NCBI GenBank assembly: GCA_030077755.1
Contig: JAQJZZ010000021.1
Coordinates: forward strand, 1,240,001 to 1,304,000
Direction: 5' to 3'
From: Filosporella fistucella
Taxonomy: Eukaryota; Ascomycota; Leotiomycetes; Helotiales
DNA length: 64,000 bases
In this document: positions 25,183-36,519 of the stretch, piece by piece
Position numbering within the stretch: position 1 is the stretch's first letter
How the letters are laid out: every line of letters begins with the position of its first letter
Program-made: the position numbers and the translations under genes
Notes under the pieces: model-generated
Told to the model about the DNA's origin: nothing
Databases searched by the model: none
The model's input: only the letters and a program-made list of their open reading frames with translations

Positions 25183-27228
25183 TCAGAGGACAATTCTCCG
25201 TGCTATAAGCCAAGCGGCCACAATCCTCAAAACAAAGACTTCCAAGTCCAATATTTCTATCCACCCGAAGGCGATTCGCTCTGCGACCATGAGCCTCAAC
25301 ACCCAACCTAGATACAATTTCTTCTTGATATCCGTGGGAGAGTTGTAAACGAAGATATCGAGCCCGGATGCGCCTGATTGAGCTTTGTAAGCCTTGAAAG
25401 GGGACATGTTGTCGCTCTTTTCCAACGCTGTAATTGGAGGTGGTCTGCGTCTGAGCAAAGAGATAAGATATGAGGATATTTGGTTCCAAAGAGTATTTAT
25501 CGCACCAAACTCTTCTGGAGAACACGAAATCGAAGAGAGTTTAAGTATAGAAAGGATCTCAGGATTTGTGACTGCGACTGTGAAACTCTGAAAGCACTCT
25601 GAATCGAGAGCGTCGAGAATATCAGAGTACTGGACTAGCCTGGAATAGAAGAGGGGAGTCAAAACTCTGACCTCCATCTCCAATCCCTCTGTTGCTGACA
25701 ATTGAGCAGAAGGCGACATCATGACTTCCTCCTTTGACTCTTCTCCGACAATTCCAGCTGATATATATCTCAATTTCACATCCTCCTCTGAAGTCTCAAT
25801 TAGAGATCGGAGATAAGCACGAAAATAATATTCGGTAAGTTTCTCCAATTCATCGGCGTGACGAGGCATCGTCGCTTTTCGAGGTTCAGGTCTGAACACC
25901 CACGGCATCTTCTTTTTCATTAGCAGTGTCAACGCTTCTCTGATAGTCCTGGGGAATGTTGCGAGTCCGACCCACCACCATGATGCGAGAAATCTTGTCT
26001 TCTGCCAGGTCGACATTGCGGAAGGGTCGAGAGCAGATCCCTCGGAATTGATGCGTGCAATCAGCATTGCGTGACCACCGGTACTCAATGTGATAGTGCA
26101 GTTGATTGGGCCTGGTTTACTCATGGAGGGGAAAAGCGGATCATAGGCGGCGAGCGAGTAAGCTCCAGATCGAGTGTTGAAGGTAGATACATAAAAGTCT
26201 TTGTGCCAGGTTCCCGTGAATCGTGGAGGTGTTTCGGTGGTCTTACTTGGCGATTGCTCGGGCTCAAGAAAGTAGATATGCCGTTCGTCAAAAGTGTTGT
26301 TTACTTCGAGGACCAAGGCTTTCAGTTTTTTCTCGGCGGAGTATAAGTGCCATATCGACACCGGATTTGAGGCATAACCAAGAAATTTGGCTGCTGTAAG
26401 CAGATAGGCAAAAGCGTATTGCTTGTGGTCGACGTTCTTTTGAAAATTAGTGGAGATGTAGATACACGATTCTAGAGACACCTACTTGGGTTTTGAGGTA
26501 CATGCTCAATTTCTCCAATAATCCGCCTTCCACATGGCCTCGACCCAGGTAATCGTCTGCATTCACAGTATACCAGCTAGTCCATGGTTTCCAAAAGCGT
26601 CCAGACCACGGACTATATTCTTTTTTGCCGCCAACAGAAATCATTCCTCCTGTCGAGCCTTCCCAGCCCACTGGAATTCCAGTCATGAGATACGAATAGT
26701 TGAATCCATGCTTTTTGGGGAACATTCGAACATGACTCGTTCGACATGGAAATAGCATTGGTTTTACCGGAAAGTTCTCGGCAGTCGAGCTTTCTTGACG
26801 AAGACCTCCTAGATAACGAAGCATTTGTATAGCGATGAATATTGTTCCTGAAATTTTCGAGATATTGATGACGAAGGCGGGGTTTACCCATTTTAAAACA
26901 TGCCGAACTCTGTCCCAATTATTTCGGAGGATAAAATAACCAAAGATGAAAATGTCGGTTGGGCTACCATAGAGGCTATACACCAGAATTGGAGGTATGA
27001 GGCAGATGATTGTGCATAACTCCATCGATAGAATCATCATAAAGCTTCGAACTTGGGTGGCGGTGCAGACGATAGAAGCAGACGAATTCTCTTCCCGCTC
27101 ATTGCGGTGAATATCCTGACCTGAAGAAACTTATATATTAATCTGATATGTAGGGACAGTCAAGGACAGAATCACAAAAACATGCCATTATTCACAAACG
27201 GTTTCAAGATGTCCAGCCTCTTCGGCAT
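25183..27228 (-). CDS. DUF1365-domain membrane protein
   Basis: Modelled as exons 27228-27196, 27115-26486 and 26436-25183, 638 residues. The first exon (MPKRLDILKPF) is the weakest part; its donor is GTGAAT, and 27040 (MMILSMELC) is an alternative start. Two hydrophobic segments lie near residues 35-65 and 85-105. The DUF1365 region follows: PMLFPCRTSHVRMFPKKHGF, then FLGYASNPVSIWHLYS, VLEVNNTFDERHIYFLEP and WHKDFYVSTFN, the expected order. The function of this family is not established; fungal members are membrane-linked. The end is also uncertain: splicing out about 60 bp before 25183 would continue into a frame ending at 25037. Confidence 0.75.
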
Positions 27229-27476
27229 TGAATAAGTGAGGTCCAGGTCTACAAGGATGCGTTCCCAAAGTGGACTAGCCCATGATTCACCCGGCCAGTG
27301 CACACAGCCTCATCAACAATCCATACATTTCTTCTGTTCTGGCGTATTCTAAAGAAAGCTGACTTCAACAAACACCTACAAAAACTCCTTCCGCCACAAC
27401 AACTCTCTCAACATCCACAACTTTTGAATATCACATCAAAGCATACTCAAACCTCTTCACATCAACCTCCACAACC

Positions 27477-28029
27477 ATGGATGACTGGGATACTGTTACG
27501 AAGATCGGAAGCAAGACTCGTGGTGGCGGGGCAGCGCGCGAGACTGTCGTGAGAGGCAAGTCTGCACTCAATGCTGCCGCGAGAAGTGGCGCCGTGATTG
27601 GGACTGAGAAGAAGTTCGGTGCTGGCAATTCTGTGTGTTATTCCTCTGCTCCCCTTTGCCTGTCTGCATCTTTCGACCAGACCGACTTCTCGACAACCCC
27701 GCTGACCCCTCCTTCCACAGGCTTCCAAACCCGGCGTCGAAGGTCAACATCTCACCAAGGTCGATCGCAGCGATGATATTGTCAAGCCAGCCACGATTGG
27801 AAAGGAAGTCGGTGCTGTGATCTCTGAGCAACGGCAGAAGATGAACCCAAAGATGACACAGAAGGATCTGGCGACGAAGTGTAACACAACCCAAAGCATC
27901 GTAGCTGATTTCGAACGAGGTTCTGCTGCTCCAGATCAGAAATTGCTTGCGAGCATGGAAAAGGTACTGGGCATCAAGTTGAGGGGAAGTGATATTGGTG
28001 CTCCGAGGTTCGGACCAAAGAAGAAGTGA
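27477..28029 (+). CDS. MBF1: Multiprotein-bridging factor 1 (transcription coactivator)
   Basis: Two exons, 27477-27632 and 27721-28029, separated by an 88-bp intron, 154 residues, normal for MBF1. The protein starts [13 protein letters not shown], carries the MBF1 N-terminal region, then the Cro/C1-type helix-turn-helix ([22 protein letters not shown]) and the typical LRG..IG.P....KKK end. MBF1 bridges TATA-binding protein and bZIP activators such as GCN4 and binds ribosomes to prevent frameshifting at collisions (family knowledge). Confidence 0.95.
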
Positions 28030-28614
28030 GGCGTCAGACGTGGAGTATGTAGTGGGGATGAATCATATGAAGGCAGGCTCTTTGCTAGGCGGCACAGGAA
28101 TTCTGATAGCGATGGATTGTTGCGTTGGGTCATAGATGTCAGTAGGAAACGGGAATAGAGCTGCGTTCATGACAAGTACTGGAAATGTTCCCTCGTCATG
28201 GTGCATGGTGCATATCAATTCTCCATTCTGCATGGTGCCCACTTTTGCTCGTGGGGCGTTTTGGTATCACACTGGGCTTTACGCATTCGAGAATTCTGCT
28301 ATGCTGATAAGCCAGCCAGCTAGCTACATCCTCCCCAGAAAGTTAGAATGTGACATGTTCGGTCTACTATATTCTGGCTAGTAGTAGATTCTAGCTGAGG
28401 AACCAAGAATCCCAATTAGTGTGGAACTATGATGATCATACACTTCCGGATCTATGCGAGGGCATTGATCTTATCATTCTCGTGTATCTGAAAACATGAA
28501 GAGCTGCATTGAGGACAAACAATTGGTCATTGTTCTATCTACGGGCGAAGCTATAGCCCTGGTATCCAAACTTCTATCCAACAGAACTCTCCAACATCGA
28601 GTGGTATCTTACCA
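28030..28614. other. Intergenic, convergent
   Basis: About 585 bp holding the 3' ends of MBF1 and CDT1. It contains a small imperfect repeat of CATGGTGC/CATGGTGCCC near 28198-28242. No gene seen. Confidence 0.5.
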
Positions 28615-30075
28615 CTAACACCCAGCTCGAGCCACACGCTCCCGGAGAATTGAATCTGGGACTCGCTCGTCTCTATTCACAACGAGTGCTTCAACTTTGC
28701 CCATCTTGGCAATCTTCATCCACTCTGGTGCTATCTCTGAGGCGAGTAATCGCACACATGTATCTGCTTCCTCCTTTGACATCGGAGTCTTGAATGAGTC
28801 TCGCAATTTGCTGACAACTGTTGGTAATGTGAATGAAATCCGTTGTTGGCCGATCGAGCTTGAAGTGCTCAGAAGAACCAGTACTGAAGTGACTTCGTCA
28901 ATTCTTTGCAATGCTTGTTTGCGAACGAGGTCCGCCTTAGAGGGAGGTGGAGGAAGAGTCGATTGGTGAAGTTGTTTCGCTCGAAGACGCTCGAGGAGCG
29001 TGGGCCTGCTGCCGTCCGCATTTAACGTTTCCTTTGGTTTTGATTTCTCCTCCCTCTTGATTGTTATTCCAGCTCTCAGGTCCTCCAACCTTCGTTGTCC
29101 CTTGGCGAGTAGCGGAGACATCTTCAACAACGAAGGGCAGGTCGTTATCGGCTCCATGGGAAGATTTGCAATAAAATCGCTTGGGGACATATCTCCATCA
29201 CTTGCCTCCCATCGACGTTGTATTTCCCATCCGAACATCTCATTGAGCAGGTCTTCATTCACAGGTCGTGCCACTCTTCCACTCCTTCCAGAATCAAGCT
29301 TAATCTCAACACAAATTTTCCCATGTCCATAATCGGATAAACTGAGTATGGATATCCTGAGCTTGTTCCCGCCTTCTTCGATATTCGCATTGAGGACTCC
29401 AAGCGTTCGGCGGATGTCCTCCAGCAGTACTCGCCGTTTCCCCCAAGCTCTTGCAACGTCGGGACAAAGATTCCGTAGGTCTGCAGGGCAGTGCGTTCCA
29501 TTGTGTGCGTAATGAATCGATAATGCGGTAAGGAATGCTGCATGCAGGTTGACGAGGTCGACCAATTCGATAGGGAGGTCTTGAGTAATGATTTTTTCTT
29601 GAATGCCTGAGACTTTCGGTGTAGATTCAAGAATATCGGAGCTCGAACTGTTGAACAAGGGCGATCTTGTCGGTGTTTTGGCAGCAATACAGAATCGATC
29701 GAGCAAACTCCGGGCGCCTTTAGTGGGGGTTTCAATAGATTTTGGAGTCTCCTGACTTTGAATTGGCTTCTTGGGAGTTTGAGGAATCTTTGGCGGCGCT
29801 GCCTTGCATGTTGATATATATTTGGTGGTGGGTCGTATACATTCCGGACTCTGTTCCTCATCCTCCTCCACCAACTTCCGTTTTTTAAGGTTGGTGTTTT
29901 CTGACTTTGATGAAGAAGCTGCCACGCTCTCGATACATTTTGTTTTCTGAATGGTCGTCTGGTCGATGTTGCTTACCTTTGAGACCTTGCTGAAAGTTTG
30001 AATTCCTCGGGGTTTGATAATTGAGGAGGAGCCCCTGGTCGCGGACAGCTTCTGTCTTTTCGTTGCTGCTGGCAT
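28615..30075 (-). CDS. CDT1: DNA replication licensing factor CDT1
   Basis: Single exon of 486 residues. The N-terminal 130 residues are basic and Ser/Thr/Pro-rich, with several S/T-P sites. The central winged helix starts LPIELVDLVNLHAAFLTALS and is followed by HYAHNG and LLEDIRRTLGVL, the CDT1 central domain. The C-terminal winged helix (about 390-480: RIDEVTSVL...SKEEADTCVRLLASEIAPEW) is the MCM-binding part. CDT1 brings MCM2-7 to ORC-CDC6 at origins in G1. Identification rests on the two-domain order and these motifs. Confidence 0.85.
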   Translation of the reverse strand: MPAATKRQKLSATRGSSSIIKPRGIQTFSKVSKVSNIDQTTIQKTKCIESVAASSSKSENTNLKKRKLVEEDEEQSPECIRPTTKYISTCKAAPPKIPQTPKKPIQSQETPKSIETPTKGARSLLDRFCIAAKTPTRSPLFNSSSSDILESTPKVSGIQEKIITQDLPIELVDLVNLHAAFLTALSIHYAHNGTHCPADLRNLCPDVARAWGKRRVLLEDIRRTLGVLNANIEEGGNKLRISILSLSDYGHGKICVEIKLDSGRSGRVARPVNEDLLNEMFGWEIQRRWEASDGDMSPSDFIANLPMEPITTCPSLLKMSPLLAKGQRRLEDLRAGITIKREEKSKPKETLNADGSRPTLLERLRAKQLHQSTLPPPPSKADLVRKQALQRIDEVTSVLVLLSTSSSIGQQRISFTLPTVVSKLRDSFKTPMSKEEADTCVRLLASEIAPEWMKIAKMGKVEALVVNRDERVPDSILRERVARAGC

Positions 30076-30390
30076 GATGAAAGTATAATCTTAGTAGAGG
30101 CGATGACGAGATTTGTAGATTCATGGAAGGTGGGATGTTGAGGATTGTACTTGAGGTAATTTGTTGTCTTGAAAGTAAATTGTTTACGAGGAGGCTGGGA
30201 CCCACCACTTGGAACGCGACGCGCCTTTTCGCGTAGAGTGATTTCCACTAGTAGGCGCAATGACTTCAACATTTCACTTCGCAACCATCAATTAGTCCAA
30301 CACCAAAATGACACTTCCACCGCCACGGCAATCCCTTAAGAAAATGTTCTGGAAAAACGAAGAAATATTCGAGAGTCTACACGACCTGCA
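30076..30390. promoter_or_regulatory. Compact divergent promoter CDT1 / 2EXR gene
   Basis: Only 315 bp separate two divergent starts, so both promoters share this space. An MluI-box-like ACGCG occurs around 30219-30224 (AACGCGACGCG); in yeasts such boxes mark G1/S genes, which would suit CDT1. This is suggestive only. Confidence 0.4.
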
Positions 30391-31155
30391 ATGATGAGCG
30401 TCTCTTTCCTACAAGTCTTTCCACGGGAGATCCGCGATCAAATTTACACTTTTATACTCGCCTCACCCTCTGGATTGGTCACTCTTTCTCCTTGGACTAT
30501 TGACGTTGCAAAGTCCCTGTCAATTCTTCGAACATGTACGCAGATACATAGAGAATGTAAGGACATAATTTGGCATCACAATGGACTGAACCTTCGACAC
30601 AAAACCCAACTGTCGGAAAAATTCATCGCTTTGTCAAAGCATCGTCATGTACGGCGCATCAGGCAGGTCAAGATATGTCTCGAGCTATTGGACCGCGACG
30701 AATTAGAATGGATGGCAGGATCGTTGCAGTCCCTGGAAACGTGGTGTCGGACAGGAAGGCTGGAATCCATAACATTGACTGCATCGTGGGAGAAACCTCG
30801 AGGTGTGGAAGAATTTAAGGAAATCCTATTTCTCCGAAAATTTGGAGAGAGGTTGGATGGGAGACTATACAACGACTCCAGCACTTGGACTCGAATGATC
30901 GTGAATACGGGTTGGCCAAGATTTACCCACTGGGGAAAGCAAAGGTGGCTTCGCGAAATGCTCTTGGATCCAAGTGGCATCGATGGCTTGCTGGGAAGAA
31001 TTCATAATATATTTGGAGGGGATCTATATGTCGACGGTCTGCTGTGTTTCAAAGAACAGGTGCAGGTTACACCGAGAATATCTATGAATCCGAGAGAAGG
31101 GGAAATCAGGATTGTGCCCAGATTATCATCCAGGCACACAGATAACAAAACTTGA
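30391..31155 (+). CDS. 2EXR/F-box-like protein, copy A
   Basis: Single exon, 254 residues. The N-terminus FLQVFPREIRDQIYTFIL matches the 2EXR / F-box-like opening (LPxEIRxxIY) common in expanded ascomycete families, followed by an ILRTCTQIHRECKDIIWHHN block. No function is known; these are often adaptors or of unknown role. It is related to the next gene (see 32007): both share the opening, the CxQ(I/L)xxEC..(I/L)(I/L)W block and a similar end (RIHNIFGGDLYVDG versus RVHSAFGVGDILVDA), pointing to a tandem duplication. Confidence 0.75.
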   Translation: MMSVSFLQVFPREIRDQIYTFILASPSGLVTLSPWTIDVAKSLSILRTCTQIHRECKDIIWHHNGLNLRHKTQLSEKFIALSKHRHVRRIRQVKICLELLDRDELEWMAGSLQSLETWCRTGRLESITLTASWEKPRGVEEFKEILFLRKFGERLDGRLYNDSSTWTRMIVNTGWPRFTHWGKQRWLREMLLDPSGIDGLLGRIHNIFGGDLYVDGLLCFKEQVQVTPRISMNPREGEIRIVPRLSSRHTDNKT

Positions 31156-32006
31156 TTCTTGGTTTGGAAATTTCTGTCCTATGTTCGATATGGTCTGTCT
31201 AACTCGACCATCCTGTAAGTGTATGTCCGAAGTCCAAGTTCGGGGCGTGTCTTCATCATAGGACGTTTCCTATTGTCTCAAGCCCACACTCATATAAATC
31301 AGCCATATATGAAATCCTTCTGAGCTGAAACCACATGTGTGCTGCTCCGTTTTTGCTTTCACATGCGGCACATCCATTTCGCCAATCCTGCTCTCTCACA
31401 AGACCGTAGGCCCTACCAAAGTCATTAAAGTCAATAGTATTTGCTACTTCATTATCGGTTCTAAGTCCGGCCAGTTATATCGATGGGAGCAGCTGTATAG
31501 TTTGTAATTTCACTTGCCGAAATGGTCGAAGATGCTCGGATAGCGCAATGACTGACTGAATAAGCCATGGACTATGGCTCAAACGCCCACAGGCGGTCAT
31601 CTATTTTACAGACGACGACAGCTCCAATTGCCTGATTTCCTGGTTTGCCTAGCCTTCTGAATGTTTCATCACAGTTGGTGCATTCACAGGCCAGGAATTC
31701 TCAGGCCCAAGCGCCTCGCATAGACAACTGACTTCAAATGCGAATAGCTGCGATGGCGAAATATCAAACGCGAACGTCTTCAACTCTTCAACCAAGTGAA
31801 TCTTTGACTAAAACTCATGAGTCAAATGTCCATGTGAAATTGATGTCGGAGTCACACAGATTCGTCTGATATTTGACGGAGTCCTGGGTGCCTTTGCTTG
31901 TTGTGGTTCTCAAGAGCCACCTCAAGGCTCAAACAAGTATCCTCGGGCCAAATTGCTCTTTGTACCGCATCACTATCAAAGCGCTTCATCAAGCTAGCTT
32001 CCGACT
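31156..32006. other. Intergenic between tandem paralogues
   Basis: About 850 bp with no supported gene. It would contain the 3' end of copy A and the promoter of copy B. Confidence 0.5.
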
Positions 32007-32720
32007 ATGCTGATCTTACTCCCTCGAGAGCTCCGCGACATCATCACCCTAGCCGTCCTCACTTCTCCTACTGGAAAACCTACCCTTGCACAAGTTCCGA
32101 CTGCAAGTAACCTTAAGTTTCTCATTCAACCCGTCTCTGAGCAAAGAGGCGATGTTTCGGCACCTATCAATCTTTCCTTGCTGACTACTTGTAAGCAACT
32201 ATACAACGAGTGTTATGAACTACTATGGAAACACAACACGTTCGTTTTCTCTTGCTCCGCGCTCTCTCGTTCTTTGCTTCCTCCGGATGCATATTTACAG
32301 ATCCAGCACATAGCTCTCGCCTTTGACATCCTTTCAATCGAGTTCCACCAGGAGCGAGCGTTACGGGAACTTGCTGTGTGGGCAAAATGTGGCAGTTTGA
32401 AGTCTTTTACACTGAATCTGAAAGCAGGGTGCGAGTTGAGGGAGACCAGTTTTCTCGATAGGGATCATACAACGAAGATGGTGTTTACAAGGAATATCGA
32501 GGCATTGACATTCCTGAAACCGGATTTCGAAGGCGTCAAGAAAACTTTCGCAGCATATACGCAGGGCGAGGATGAGTATTTGGGAGAGATAGATTACAGC
32601 CCAGTCGGTTCACTAACCGAAATCCTGTTGAGGGTACATTCAGCCTTCGGGGTTGGAGATATTCTGGTGGATGCCACAAGATGGAAGGAATATAATGGGA
32701 ATGAAACAGAGACCAAGTAA
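32007..32720 (+). CDS. 2EXR/F-box-like protein, copy B
   Basis: Single exon, 237 residues, beginning MLILLPRELRDIITLAVLTS, with LLTTCKQLYNECYELLWKHN about 55 residues in. Layout parallels copy A, but identity is low, so the duplication is old or fast-evolving. No catalytic motif, signal peptide or membrane segment seen. Function unknown. Confidence 0.72.
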   Translation: MLILLPRELRDIITLAVLTSPTGKPTLAQVPTASNLKFLIQPVSEQRGDVSAPINLSLLTTCKQLYNECYELLWKHNTFVFSCSALSRSLLPPDAYLQIQHIALAFDILSIEFHQERALRELAVWAKCGSLKSFTLNLKAGCELRETSFLDRDHTTKMVFTRNIEALTFLKPDFEGVKKTFAAYTQGEDEYLGEIDYSPVGSLTEILLRVHSAFGVGDILVDATRWKEYNGNETETK

Positions 32721-33121
32721 CAGACTTGAAAATGATGTTTCGACGGGAAGTGGTAGTGCTGCGAGCGCAGATTTCATGTAGTTTATCTGTGGAATAGTTG
32801 AAGCGAGGTCTGGACGTTGAGCCCGGTCATGATGCGTGGAGTTGGATAGAGCATTCCTTTGTAGCGGCTCCAGAGGCAGAAGCAGCAAAGATATAATCGA
32901 TTATGCAAGATATAACCACACGTGAGAGTTCTATAGCCGTGTTACAGTGTGAGTGTCAGTCATTTCACTTGTCTTGATGTGACAAGTATTTGGATGTTGG
33001 AAATCAAGCCGGCGGCCACAAAGCAACACGCGTAGCAATCTGTCTCAAGATTACTCGAGGATGGTATCTATTGATAGTGATATACTTGTATACTGGTGGT
33101 AAAACATCCATGATTCATCCA
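32721..33121. other. Intergenic, convergent
   Basis: About 400 bp between two 3' ends; nothing further seen. Confidence 0.5.
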
Positions 33122-34421
33122 TCATATGAACAAAAACGCTGTCAATAATGCGAGTCCAATAACCCCCGCCATAGCAGTCTTGTGCAAACCTGGCGCCTCC
33201 GAGATCGTTGTCGGCTTCAACGTTGGTGCTGTTACAGTTGAATTCGGCGTGGATGGAAATGTCGGGGAAGACGAATTTGAGGAATTAGAAGGCGCCAAAA
33301 CATTGAGGGAGACGGTTGGTATTGATGTCAATGCAGAGAGAGCCCCGAAGTAAGCTGGCTTGCGAGTTACAGTCTCGTCAAACATATCTCCTGCCCCTGT
33401 TCCTGGAAAGGTCGACGGGATCCAAGAATCTGCGATGTCAGTTTGAGGTGCAATCACCGGTGCCGTTTCACTTACACTTATCGTCAAAATCCCATACAGT
33501 CACACCCACACAACCTTTGACAGCAACACAAGCGGCAGTGGCTGTCTGATAATCCATTTGCTGCTGGGTGAGCAAGGCATCCGTCTCAGGAAGCTTCATT
33601 CTTATATCGAGTTCCGTAATCGCAACTTCAACTCCAAGGGCGGTATAAGCCATCATATTCTTCATCTGAGTGGCGACTGAAGGCGTTCCGCCAACTGTGA
33701 AATGCGCTTGGAACCCCACTCCATCAATCTTCACACCCGCTGCTTTCAAAGACTTGACAAGTGCTTGCGCAGCATTACTCTTCGTACCTGGAAACTCCGT
33801 ACCAAAATCATTGTAGTACAATTTTGCATCGGGATCTGCAAGGGCCGCGGTCTCGAACGCAATACGTATGTAATCCTCCCCAATCACTCGGAAGAATACA
33901 TCATTCCTGAAAGTTCCATTGTCGTTTAGAGCCTCATTTACAACATCCCAAGCATAACACTGGCCTTTATAATGAGTGACTTCCATGGTAATATGATTCT
34001 TCAACGCAGCGGTCAGAGACTCCTTCGTCCAGTTCCCAGTCGTGACCCATGCAGGCAATTGCTGATGCCATACAAGATTATGACAACGAAGAAGCTGCGA
34101 ATTCGCCTTGGCCAAGTCCGCGATGGCATCTCCCCCAGTAAACGAGAATTTTCCGGGCGCCGGTTCGATCGAATCCCATTTCATTGAATTTCCGGGCGTT
34201 ATTTGACCAAAATCTGAAGTGTTCTTCAGCGCGGCCATATACGGTGCATCGTTGAAAGATACACTTTCAGTCTCCGTGCCAAAATAGAGCAAGCCCTTCT
34301 GCGAGTAAGTATATATGCTTTACAGTTGGAAAATGAATCCTACAGCGCTCTTTGCTGCATCATGGAGCTGGGCATGTGCAGTCAATAATAGAAAAGGGAC
34401 AAGAATTTGCGAGAGATACAT
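33122..34421 (-). CDS. Endo-1,4-beta-xylanase GH10 with a GPI-type tail
   Basis: Three exons, 34421-34344, 34298-33476 and 33429-33122, 402 residues. Signal peptide [17 protein letters not shown], then a GH10 barrel with family blocks ([26 protein letters not shown]). Acid/base is about E148 in WDVVNEAL; nucleophile about E255 in AITELDIR. Exon 3 finishes the barrel and adds a Ser/Thr/Asn/Pro stalk followed by a small-residue site and a hydrophobic tail ending LLTAFLFI. That is a GPI signal, less usual for a GH10 xylanase than secretion. The likely role is xylan degradation at or near the cell surface. There is no carbohydrate-binding module. Confidence 0.93.
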
Positions 34422-35410
34422 AGTAACGAACGAATCAAGAATCACTTGACGGGCATTAGAATAAAAGTAAAGTGATTGTACAGTATGAATGACAAATGAC
34501 CAGCATGAGGAGAAGAGAAGAACGACCGAGAAAGTTTTGACCCAAGACTTGATATTAAAGCATTACGAACACTCAATCATCACTAAAAAGCGGCATGAAG
34601 CCTCGACAAGCGGTTCATCTCAATTATATCCAGGCTACTACCTTAATTTTTGGCGATGAATCAATGAATCGAGTGGTGGATTGAGATGGACATTTTGTTT
34701 CCTGGTGACATGATTCTGGGGAGGATGATCGCCAGTCTGCAACAAAGCTTGCCTGAGCTGTGTTTTGACATGCGTAGCGACGTCTGATGTTATATCTCAA
34801 GGCCGTTATATTTTCCCATCCGGCATTTCATGGATTTCGGATCTACGATCCGAATACTTCCAAGAAAGAAGAAGAAAAGACACCATGCAAGCTGAGATGT
34901 ATTAAGTAGGATGTGAGAGCACTCGACAACACTGGAACTGTTGCCCTGTAATATGGTAGACGTAGATGTAAATTTTACAACGCCTATATCATTCCAAAAG
35001 GGCCATTTGTAGCATCCCGATAAAGGGACAGGCTAGCGAAAATTAATAGCCCTGCCGAATCTTGGTTGATGCAGAAGTACGTTGTTGCAAGAATTGGTAG
35101 AATGAGAAAATCGTGACTACACGCACGCGCTATCCACGCCAAGGAACCTTTTGAGACGGGACCATCCCAATGAGTGTATCCAACATCACCGAAAATCCAA
35201 CAGAACAATTTTGGAGCTTTACCCACGGTACATTTTATCCCCATATGTATATCGCTTGAGCTCGTTATGGAACTTTGATACCAGGTTTCGACTTCTCCCA
35301 ACGAATCTCGAATCATGCGCAACACGTTGCTTGCTGCTTGGCTTCTACTTGAAAGGAGCAACTCTTTCCACAGGAGCATCCCATTTCGATAATATTTTCT
35401 GTTGGCGGAG
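34422..35410. other. Intergenic: divergent xylanase / zinc-finger promoters
   Basis: About 990 bp between divergent genes. The minus frame 34984-35448 overlaps the start of the next gene and shows no family motif; I treat it as a shadow. Confidence 0.5.
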
Positions 35411-36519
35411 ATGGGCGAGAATGGTTTGAAAGCGAGTATATGGGCCACTCAAGGACAGGCAGATTTCAACCATAGCCAACGACCAGGAAACTGGATATGC
35501 CCTGCTTGTTCATTCTCGAATTTTCAATGGCGCAAGGAATGCTTTCGATGTAGCCCACCTCTGAATCCGACTAAAGTTCAGCCATTCCGAACAAATCCAG
35601 CTCAAAATAAAAATCACAGTTCAGTCGAGGTCCGCGAAGAAAATCACCCTCTTTCCGCACCTCCAATCGTCCGGCATCACCCAGCAATACATACTCTTCG
35701 TCCTCAAAATGTTGAAGAGTTTGGACTAGCAACAAGCCGATGGGCACCGCGGGATCGAAATGGAACAGTCAAGCATGGTCAAGTTTGGACCCGGGTGGGT
35801 TGAATTTGATGAATTCTGTAGCCTGCTACATCTAACACTGTGACCAGATCGTATCAAACCCACCTATCCTGCAAGAAGTTCCCAGCGCAAACTCGAACAT
35901 ACCCAGCAATCAAATCTCGACGGCAAAAAACTCAGACCTCGGTCTGCCATATCAAGTGCAACATTACATACTCTCCATGATCCAGCGCATCTTGGAACAA
36001 GGGTGTTATGATTTTGCCTTGAGGTGGATACCAGAATCTGTGCACAAGAAAGGATGGGATTGCCCAGAAGCGGTTGAGCTTTCTGTGTGGAGAGCTTTCC
36101 TTCCAGCCGCCCTTCCGCCAAATGCTATAAGGCCACTGTCGAATTATTCCCTGGAGGCTGCGCTCGGAGATGCCGTGCGAATTCGGAATTCGGCCGTACA
36201 CCGACACCTGAGCGACAACAACGAGATTAGGAAGATGGCCCTGCAGGCTCAAGATCTGATGGCTATGTTTTCGGATGTAACCAGACAAAGCAAGTTTCAC
36301 CAACTTTGGACTGAATTGAATGTCTGGGATGCTGGAAGTGAAAAAGATCAACATGGCTCAAGACAAAGACTAGAAGACTCTCTCCGAGAAATTGGGGAAC
36401 AGCCCATGGATGATATGGACTGGACGCCAAATGCCGTATCCCTACAGGAACTTCCAGCAGGCAACATTGTTGATGAAGAGGTTGAGCTTGGCCAGGGAGA
36501 CGCCATGGAATTGGATTGA
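35411..36519 (+). CDS. RanBP2-type zinc-finger protein
   Basis: Two exons, 35411-35794 and 35848-36519 (donor GTGGGT, acceptor GACCAG), 351 residues. One zinc finger of the RanBP2/ZnF_RBZ type lies at about residues 28-47, with the pattern W-x-C-x2-C-x3-N-x6-C-x2-C. Such fingers bind single-stranded RNA or ubiquitin. The second exon encodes a mostly helical domain (QHYILSMIQRILEQGCYDFA; ALGDAVRIRNSAVHRH) with no family I recognise, ending in an acidic tail (MELD). The start is the first ATG ahead of the finger. The specific role is unknown. Confidence 0.75.
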
